This document shows, piece after piece, positions 60,097 to 64,000 of a stretch of 64,000 nucleotides of DNA; the stretch's first letter is position 1, and the number at the start of each line of letters is the position of its first letter. Under the pieces are notes generated by a model. The model had not been told where the DNA came from and did no database searches. It worked only from the letters and a program-made list of their open reading frames with translations. This DNA comes from Paenibacillus oralis (GTDB taxonomy: Bacteria > Bacillota > Bacilli > Paenibacillales > Paenibacillaceae): contig NZ_RRCN01000001.1 of NCBI RefSeq assembly GCF_003863965.1, positions 3,616,304-3,680,303 on the forward strand, given 5' to 3'. A program made the translations under genes and the position numbers.

Positions 60097-60849
60097 ATGG
60101 AAGAATCCAAAGTAAAGTCCCTATCCAAAGCGTTGGACGTGCTGGAGTGCTTTTCCGTTGACGAGCCGGAGCTGGGCATCACGGAGATCTGCAACAAGCT
60201 TGGTTTGTACAAAAGCAATGTGCACAACATCGTATCCACTTTCGAAAAACACGGTTATTTGACCAAAAATCCGCACACCAACAAATACAAGCTGGGTCTC
60301 AATATCCTGAAGCTCAGCAACATTATCAGCAGCAACCTGCACGAAAGAGACTTCATCCAGCCGCACATCAAGCAAATCGCCAACGAAACGGACGAAATCG
60401 TATATTACGCCATTCTGCACAATAAACAGGTGCTCTATCTGGACTATGCCTGCACGTCCGGGACGATCATGGAGACGTCCAAGATGGGCGTCATGGCTCC
60501 AGTGTACTGCACCGCGACGGGAAAAGCGATGCTGGCTTTTTTGCCGGACGACGAACTTGAAAGTTTGCTGCAGGACGATTTTACGCAATTTACCGAAAAC
60601 ACGATCACCAATAAAGAGGCGATGCGGGCCGAACTGATCAAATCAAGAAAAAGGGGGTACTCGGTAGACAACATGGAGCATGAATACGGAATCAAGGGCG
60701 TCGGTGTTCCCATTATGGACAGAAGAGGGTATCCGTTCGCGGCGATCAGCATATCCGGTCCTTCCTTGCGGTTTGACGAGGACAAAATCGAGTTTTTCGC
60801 CGGCCTGCTGAAGCAGCATAAGCAACAAATCGAAAGACAGCTGCCTTAA
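60097..60849 (+). CDS. IclR-family transcriptional regulator
   Basis: A 250-residue regulator. The N-terminal winged helix covers about residues 5-65 (SLSKALDVLECFSVDEPELG, EICNKLGLYKSNVHNIVSTF). The C-terminal effector domain has the family's YCTATGKAMLAFLPDDEL and GVGVPIMDRRGYPFAAISIS. It sits directly upstream of a sugar ABC importer that carries the same operator, so it probably controls that operon and itself. The inducer is likely the sugar or a derivative (inference). GGAGAGAGG precedes the start. Confidence 0.93.
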   Translation: MEESKVKSLSKALDVLECFSVDEPELGITEICNKLGLYKSNVHNIVSTFEKHGYLTKNPHTNKYKLGLNILKLSNIISSNLHERDFIQPHIKQIANETDEIVYYAILHNKQVLYLDYACTSGTIMETSKMGVMAPVYCTATGKAMLAFLPDDELESLLQDDFTQFTENTITNKEAMRAELIKSRKRGYSVDNMEHEYGIKGVGVPIMDRRGYPFAAISISGPSLRFDEDKIEFFAGLLKQHKQQIERQLP

Positions 60850-60899
60850 TCTCATTGTATGCCTGAAAGGGGTGACTCCGCTTTTTTTACGCAATATTA

Positions 60900-60932
60900 A
60901 GAACGATGTTCTATAATGTGGAACGTTTTCCA
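60900..60932 (+). promoter_or_regulatory. promoter with IclR-type operators before the importer operon
   Basis: AGAACGATGTTCT (60900-60912) runs into TATAAT (60912-60917), and a second palindrome TGGAACGTTTTCCA follows at 60919-60932. Binding at either site would block the promoter. The -35 is weak. Confidence 0.65.
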
Positions 60933-60970
60933 TCATTTATACTTTGAAATCTAAGGCAGGAGGTAGACGA

Positions 60971-61846
60971 ATGGAGACGATCGGAAAGAAAAATAGCGAA
61001 AAATGGATTGCGTACGCTTTTATGGCCCCCGCGCTGCTGCTGGTCTTGATGGTATCGTTTTATCCGATCGCCGTGGCCATGAAATGGAGCATGTACGAAA
61101 CGGAATATGTAAGAACGGGAGCTTATGTGGGCGCCGGCAATTTTCTCTCCATTTTCAAAAATGAAAGCGGTCTCAAAAATATCGGAAATTCATTTGTCTA
61201 CGTATTCGGATCAATTCTAATCGTAGTTCCCCTAAGCACGCTGCTGGCTGTTCTGTTAAATATGAAAATCAAGTTCAGAGTTTTGTTCAGAACGGCGATC
61301 ATCTTGCCTTGGGTCATTTCGCAAACGGTTACGGCGCTGCTGTGGAAATGGCTGATCAACGCCAACTATGGTCCCGTGAATTATGTGATCGAGCGGTTCG
61401 GCGGCGCCAAGATCGATCTGCTCAGCACCGGCGGGGGAGCCAATCTCGCGCTGATCGCCGCCAACGTTTGGAACACCTTCCCGATCGCGCTGGTGCTTAT
61501 TTTGGCCGCGCTGCAGACGATTTCGTCCGAGCTTTACGAAGCGGGGCGGGTCGACGGAGCGACCGGCTGGAAGTCGTTTACGCACATCACGCTGCCGCTG
61601 ATCAAACCTACGGTTCTGGTCACGTTGATCATGCTTAGCCTGGAGTATTTTAACATGGTGACATTAATTTACGTCTTTACCGGCGGCGGACCGTTCAGCG
61701 CGACGGAGACGTTAAGCCTGCGGGCGTTCAAGGAAGGCTTCGAATATTGGAACATCGGCATGGGTTCGGCGTTCAGTGTCCTGCTTTTCGGCTTCAACAT
61801 CATTTTGAGCTTGCTATATGTGAAAGCGCTTAAAAACAAAGAATAG
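60971..61846 (+). CDS. sugar ABC transporter permease (MalF/UgpA type)
   Basis: A 291-residue CUT1 permease with six membrane segments (AYAFMAPALLLVLMVSFYPI at the start). The EAA loop EAGRVDGATGWKSFTHI is near residue 195. The ATG at 60971 follows AGGAGGTAGACG. It is the first gene of a permease-permease-binding protein operon downstream of the IclR gene. Confidence 0.94.
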   Translation: METIGKKNSEKWIAYAFMAPALLLVLMVSFYPIAVAMKWSMYETEYVRTGAYVGAGNFLSIFKNESGLKNIGNSFVYVFGSILIVVPLSTLLAVLLNMKIKFRVLFRTAIILPWVISQTVTALLWKWLINANYGPVNYVIERFGGAKIDLLSTGGGANLALIAANVWNTFPIALVLILAALQTISSELYEAGRVDGATGWKSFTHITLPLIKPTVLVTLIMLSLEYFNMVTLIYVFTGGGPFSATETLSLRAFKEGFEYWNIGMGSAFSVLLFGFNIILSLLYVKALKNKE

Positions 61847-61871
61847 CGAACACAAGAAAGGGGGGGCGGCT

Positions 61872-62717
61872 ATGCAAAGCAGGCTCATGTCCAACGGAAA
61901 ATGGTTTAATTTCCTCGTGTATATCGTATTGATTTTAAGCTCCGCCTTTGCGCTTATCCCGATTTTATGGGCGGTCAGCACATCGCTCAAGTCCGAGTCG
62001 ATGATCGTGCAGTATCCGCCGCAATGGGTTCCGGCGCAGCCTACTTTCGAGAACTACGCCAACGTGCTGTTTCATTCCAACTTTCCCCGCTATTTTCTGA
62101 ACAGCATACTGGTCGCGGCCGTTTCCATTCTGGCTTCCCTGTTTATCTCCGCGCATGCGGCGTACGCGGCTTCAAGATTTCATTTCCGGGGCAAAAAAAT
62201 AATCCTGTTCCTGATTCTCATGACTTCGATGATTCCGGGCATAGCCATTCTGATTCCGCTTTATTTAACCGCCGTCAAGGCCGGTTTGTATGACACCTTT
62301 ATCGGCATGATCCTGATTTACACGGCCTGGCGAACGCCGATGCTGATTTGGGTGCTGCGCGGATTCTTCGACTCCGTCCCCAAGGAGATCGAGGAAGCGG
62401 CCAAGGTCGACGGCAGCTCGCCGCTTCGCACCTTCTACCAGCTTATTCTTCCCGTATCCCAGCCCGGCCTGGCCGCCGGCGCACTGTTGTCCGCCATCTA
62501 TGTATGGAACGATTTTCTCGTGGCCTTTTCCTTTACGACCAAGGACGAGTTGCGGCTTCTGTCCGTCGGCCTGTACAACTACATTACCCAGTACGGGATC
62601 AACTGGGGACAGCTGATGGCCGCCGTGGTCATCTCGGTCATTCCGGTAGTCGTATTGTTTGTCTGTCTGCAGTCCAAATTCGTGGACGGCTTATCCGCGG
62701 GGGCGGTCAAAGGGTAA
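61872..62717 (+). CDS. sugar ABC transporter permease (MalG/UgpE type)
   Basis: A 281-residue partner permease with six membrane segments. The EAA loop EEAAKVDGSSPLRTFYQLI is near residue 175, with a C-terminal SKFVDGLSAGAVKG typical of this subunit. AAGGGGGGG precedes the start. Twenty-five bases separate it from the first permease. Confidence 0.95.
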   Translation: MQSRLMSNGKWFNFLVYIVLILSSAFALIPILWAVSTSLKSESMIVQYPPQWVPAQPTFENYANVLFHSNFPRYFLNSILVAAVSILASLFISAHAAYAASRFHFRGKKIILFLILMTSMIPGIAILIPLYLTAVKAGLYDTFIGMILIYTAWRTPMLIWVLRGFFDSVPKEIEEAAKVDGSSPLRTFYQLILPVSQPGLAAGALLSAIYVWNDFLVAFSFTTKDELRLLSVGLYNYITQYGINWGQLMAAVVISVIPVVVLFVCLQSKFVDGLSAGAVKG

Positions 62718-62776
62718 TCGGCGGTGTCAAGAGGGACAACCTCTTCACATAACTAAACGACTGGGGGGTATTAAAC

Positions 62777-64000
62777 ATGAAAAAGCTTTGGGCCTTCATC
62801 TTTACCGTGGTGATGATCGGGGCGCTGGCCGGTTGCGGCAATTCGGGGGGAGGGGAAACGCCGGGCGGCTCAAACTCGCCGGGCAATTCGGCAGCCGGCG
62901 ATGCCGGGAAACCTGCCCAGCTAAGATTGTGGACGTTCCTTAACCCGGAGCAGCAGGACGATCCGCGATCGGCGGCGTTAAAAAGCATCGTCGAGAGCTT
63001 TAACGCCAGTCAGAGCGACATCAAAGTTTCGGTTGAAAGCGTTCACTTTTCCAAGATCGATTCCCAGGTTATTCAAGCGACCGCTTCGGGCGGCGGACCG
63101 GATATTTTGAACGTGTACACCGATTTGTTGAAGATGCATACCGAAGCCAAGACGATTCAGCCCATTACCAAATACGCGGCGGAATGGCTGGGTCAGGAAG
63201 GCAAAGACGATTATATCTATTCGGCGGACCAGCTTAAGCTGAACGGCGAAATTATGGCGATGCCTTGGGAGGCGAGGGTATTCACCTTATTCTACCGGAA
63301 AGACCTTTACGACACGGCCGGTCTGAAAGCTCCGGAAACGCTGCCCGAGCTGCTCGCAGCATCGAAGCAGGTGGGAGACGGCAGCCGGCTGGGATTCGCG
63401 GTCGGCATGTCCGAAGGAGCGAACGCGGCATCGTTCATGGAGACCTTTATTCCGATTTTGCGGGCGGCGGGCGGCCAGATGTTCGACGCGGACGGCAAAG
63501 CGGTGTTTAACGATGACGCCGGCGTCAAAGCGATCAATTTCCTTAAAGACATGGTGGACAGCGGGGCGATGAACAATCAGACGATTTCGATGACGGCCGA
63601 CGACATCACAAGCGGGCTCAAAGCCGGCAACATCGCCACAGCGGTGTCGGGAACGATGCGCGCTTCGGCGATCAGAGGCTCCGAGATCGGCCAAAACATC
63701 CTGACGATGCCGATGCCTCCGTTCGAAAAAGGGCAACCTGCGCCGACCATGGTCGCCGGCCAGACGCTGGCGATCGGGGCGAACACCAAACATCCCGATC
63801 AGGCGTGGGAGTTCATTAAATATTACTTGAGCAAAGAATCGCAGATCAAATGGGCCGAGGCCGGCGTTATGCCCGTGCTGTCCTCCGCTTACGAGGATGC
63901 CGCGGTAACTGCGTTGCCGAACTACGAGGAACTGCTGCGCTGGAAGCAGGAGGCAAGCGAAAGCGGTCAAATCGTTTTCTATCCGGCGGATTATACCCTT
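62777..64000 (+). CDS. sugar-binding lipoprotein of ABC importer, 3' partial
   Basis: The solute-binding protein of the importer; 408 codons are visible and it continues past the window end. A lipoprotein signal (MKKLWAFIFTVVMIGALAGC) has the lipobox Cys at residue 20, then a Gly/Ser-rich spacer. The two-lobe fold follows (LRLWTFLNPEQQDD, GGGPDILNVYTDLLKM, YRKDLYDTAGLKAPETLPEL). It is encoded last, which is a less usual order for CUT1 operons. GGGGGTATTAAAC is its ribosome region. The substrate is unknown; GAAACG-type cues are absent. Confidence 0.95.
   Translation, partial: MKKLWAFIFTVVMIGALAGCGNSGGGETPGGSNSPGNSAAGDAGKPAQLRLWTFLNPEQQDDPRSAALKSIVESFNASQSDIKVSVESVHFSKIDSQVIQATASGGGPDILNVYTDLLKMHTEAKTIQPITKYAAEWLGQEGKDDYIYSADQLKLNGEIMAMPWEARVFTLFYRKDLYDTAGLKAPETLPELLAASKQVGDGSRLGFAVGMSEGANAASFMETFIPILRAAGGQMFDADGKAVFNDDAGVKAINFLKDMVDSGAMNNQTISMTADDITSGLKAGNIATAVSGTMRASAIRGSEIGQNILTMPMPPFEKGQPAPTMVAGQTLAIGANTKHPDQAWEFIKYYLSKESQIKWAEAGVMPVLSSAYEDAAVTALPNYEELLRWKQEASESGQIVFYPADYTL

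Noticed and set aside
1..64000. CRISPR array, prophage or plasmid origin
   Set aside because: No regularly spaced identical repeats, cas genes, phage structural genes or replication initiators were seen anywhere in the window.

Overview
The window is a chromosomal piece of a spore-forming, low-GC Gram-positive of the Paenibacillus type. Evidence: strong GGAGG ribosome sites, frequent GTG and TTG starts, a 45-codon cortex morphogenetic protein (CmpA) gene, many carbohydrate ABC importers of the MalF/MalG type, Fur and LexA boxes of Firmicutes type, and stalk-domain and DUF-family proteins common in Paenibacillus. The genus is inferred from gene content and cannot be proved here. The segment 57-59.7 kb (cobalamin genes) is visibly richer in GC than the rest.

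Layout. 0-5.2 kb: 3' end of a sugar ABC importer operon (binding protein, two permeases) with a large glycan-active-like protein. 5.5-9 kb: cmpA, small conserved proteins, a SprT-like metalloprotein, and a winged-helix regulator with an MFS exporter. 9.1-12.5 kb: five tRNA genes (Asn, Ser, Glu, Leu-GAG twice) among several families of intergenic repeats, with a HAD phosphatase and an XRE regulator. 12.5-18.3 kb: a deleted remnant of a GH43 enzyme, a secreted alkaline phosphatase, and a MacB/FtsX-type ABC operon with a lipoprotein. 18.3-29 kb: a complete Gram-positive Tad/Flp pilus operon (TadZ, TadA, TadB, TadC, Flp, three pseudopilin-like proteins, prepilin peptidase, DUF6382-FHA protein), preceded by a leader with an attenuator-like terminator.

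29-34.7 kb: an IS110-family and an IS4-family element flank two FecCD-type iron permease genes that still have a Fur-box promoter. 34.8-46.4 kb: housekeeping genes (SDR, DUF2621, endonuclease IV, purU, tkt, ppnP, a beta-hydroxyacid dehydrogenase, pgi, YigZ, TetR) and an orphan CysA-type ATPase. 46.6-49.9 kb: a NEW3-protein/ATPase/permease ABC operon. 50.4-51.1 kb: a transposase-derived zinc-ribbon gene whose promoter carries two LexA-like boxes, one in the spacer and one just downstream. This is the most unusual item in the window. 51.4-56.7 kb: an ECF sigma/anti-sigma pair, murI, a PhnP-like metallohydrolase, a HAD phosphatase and lplA. 56.9-59.7 kb: cobD-cbiZ-cbiB, a cobamide salvage set. 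60-64 kb: an IclR regulator and a second sugar ABC importer (two permeases and a lipoprotein binding protein, cut by the window end). They share an inverted-repeat operator.

No CRISPR array, prophage or replication origin was seen. Functional names rest on motif recognition by eye. Start codons were chosen by ribosome-site spacing and differ from the longest frame in many genes.
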